A stretch of 48,699 nt of DNA from the NCBI RefSeq assembly GCF_004134825.1, contig NZ_SDPN01000031.1, forward strand, positions 1 through 48,699, in the 5' to 3' direction. Every line of letters begins with the position of its first letter. Position 1 is the stretch's first letter. The position numbers and the translations under genes are program-made. This document shows positions 48,041 through 48,699 of this stretch, one piece after another. This DNA is from Agromyces albus (lineage in GTDB: Bacteria > Actinomycetota > Actinomycetes > Actinomycetales > Microbacteriaceae). The notes under the pieces were generated by a model. That model made no database searches. It was not told the origin of the DNA and saw nothing but the letters and a program-made list of their open reading frames with translations.

Positions 48041-48699
48041 TGACCTCCTCCCCGTTCCTCGCCGTACCCGGCGCCGTCGTTGCCGAAGGCGTCGACGCCG
48101 GCATCGTCGGCCACTACGGCGGCCCGATCGTCGAGCAGCGCAACCTCGAACGCGGCGAGGCGATCGTCGATCTCTCCAACCGCGGCGTCGTCAGCGTCAC
48201 CGGCCCCGACCGCCGTTCGTGGCTGCACTCGATGGCGAGCCAGGCGCTCGACCGCCTGCAGCCGGGCGAGAGCGCCGAGGCGCTCTTCCTGGGTGCATCG
48301 GGTCGCATCGAGCACGCCGTGCACGTCATCGACGACGGCGAGACCATGTGGCTCATCGTCGAGGGCGCCGAGGCCGCGCCCCTCGCGGCGTGGCTCGACC
48401 GCATGCGATTCATGCTCCGCGTCGAGGTCGCCGACCGCAGTGCCGAGTTCGCGGTGCTCGGGGCGATGTCGGTCGAGGCGCTGGATGCCGCGACCCCGGC
48501 GTTCACGCCGGCCGGCATCGCCCTCGACTGGGTCGACCCCTGGACGGCGCTCACTCCGGGCGGCTACCAGTACGCGCACGAGGCGGGCCACCCGGCATCC
48601 GCGTGGCACTGGATCGAACGCATCGTGCCGCGCGAGGCGCTCGCCGACGCCGCGGCCGCCGTGGAGGCGGGCCGGGTCGCCCCCGCCGGTTCGCTCGCC
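48040..48699 (+). CDS. ygfZ: YgfZ/GcvT-like folate-binding protein, N-terminal part
   Basis: 220 codons to the window end, no stop. The N-terminus matches YgfZ and the T-protein fold: VVDLSNRGVVSVTGPDRRSWLHSM-type stretch (here AIVDLSNRGVVSVTGPDR), FLGASGRIEHAVHVIDDGE and WLDRMRFMLRVEVAD. The signature KGCYxGQE would lie beyond the window and cannot be checked. YgfZ proteins bind THF and support repair or assembly of certain Fe-S enzymes. Overlaps the nitrobindin stop by one base. Confidence 0.85.
   Translation, partial: MTSSPFLAVPGAVVAEGVDAGIVGHYGGPIVEQRNLERGEAIVDLSNRGVVSVTGPDRRSWLHSMASQALDRLQPGESAEALFLGASGRIEHAVHVIDDGETMWLIVEGAEAAPLAAWLDRMRFMLRVEVADRSAEFAVLGAMSVEALDAATPAFTPAGIALDWVDPWTALTPGGYQYAHEAGHPASAWHWIERIVPREALADAAAAVEAGRVAPAGSLA

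Overview
This is a chromosomal segment of a high-GC actinobacterium. The gene content, the frequent GTG and TTG starts, the many apparently leaderless genes, the mutT1-ppk pair, the galTK/deoR/galM block and the F420-type oxidoreductase all fit Microbacteriaceae (an Agromyces- or Microbacterium-like organism); the genus is inference. I see no insertion sequence, integrase, prophage or CRISPR array.

Layout. (1) 1-4666: an amino-sugar uptake and use locus. A cut-off ROK kinase and a SIS-domain isomerase run left; an ABC importer (lipoprotein plus two permeases) runs right from a well-formed promoter. (2) 4670-9322: one very large secreted protein of about 15 Ig-like repeats with a PxKF-type C-terminus. 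(3) 9466-13225: a VOC protein and two tandem GH20 beta-N-acetylhexosaminidases, one secreted and one cytoplasmic, which probably serve the importer. (4) 13362-15673: a ZTP (pfl) riboswitch in front of glyA-folD. (5) 15708-18091: a MarR regulator divergent from a secreted tannase/feruloyl-esterase-type hydrolase. (6) 18247-25940: a small nonulosonic-acid (sialic-acid-like) set, namely CMP-transferase fused to a KdsC-like phosphatase, a NeuB-type synthase without SAF domain, and a DUF6716 putative glycosyltransferase; then gamma carbonic anhydrase, an APC permease and a membrane-anchored glycoside hydrolase. (7) 25992-30804: YbaK-type deacylase, then galTK divergent from deoR-galM. (8) 30853-35655: MarP-type protease, LLM oxidoreductase, SRPBCC protein and a phytoene-desaturase-like flavoprotein. 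(9) 35681-36892: a variable patch beside tRNA-Lys(UUU), with two small hypotheticals, a 13-bp inverted repeat and a RibA fragment ending 11-14 nt from the tRNA 3' end. (10) 36949-38700: a conserved actinobacterial protein, an unassigned structured RNA and pabC. (11) 38719-46902: phosphate block pstSCAB under a PHO box, mutT1-like, ppk and a GlnR-like regulator. (12) 46982-48699: two small membrane proteins, a nitrobindin-type protein and the start of a YgfZ-type protein.

Two window-wide patterns stand out. At least ten genes have a -10-like hexamer exactly 6 nt before the start codon and no ribosome binding site, the geometry of leaderless transcripts. The heptamer GGATGCC/GGCATCC recurs across coding and non-coding sequence and brings in codons (GAT, GCA) that the genes otherwise avoid.
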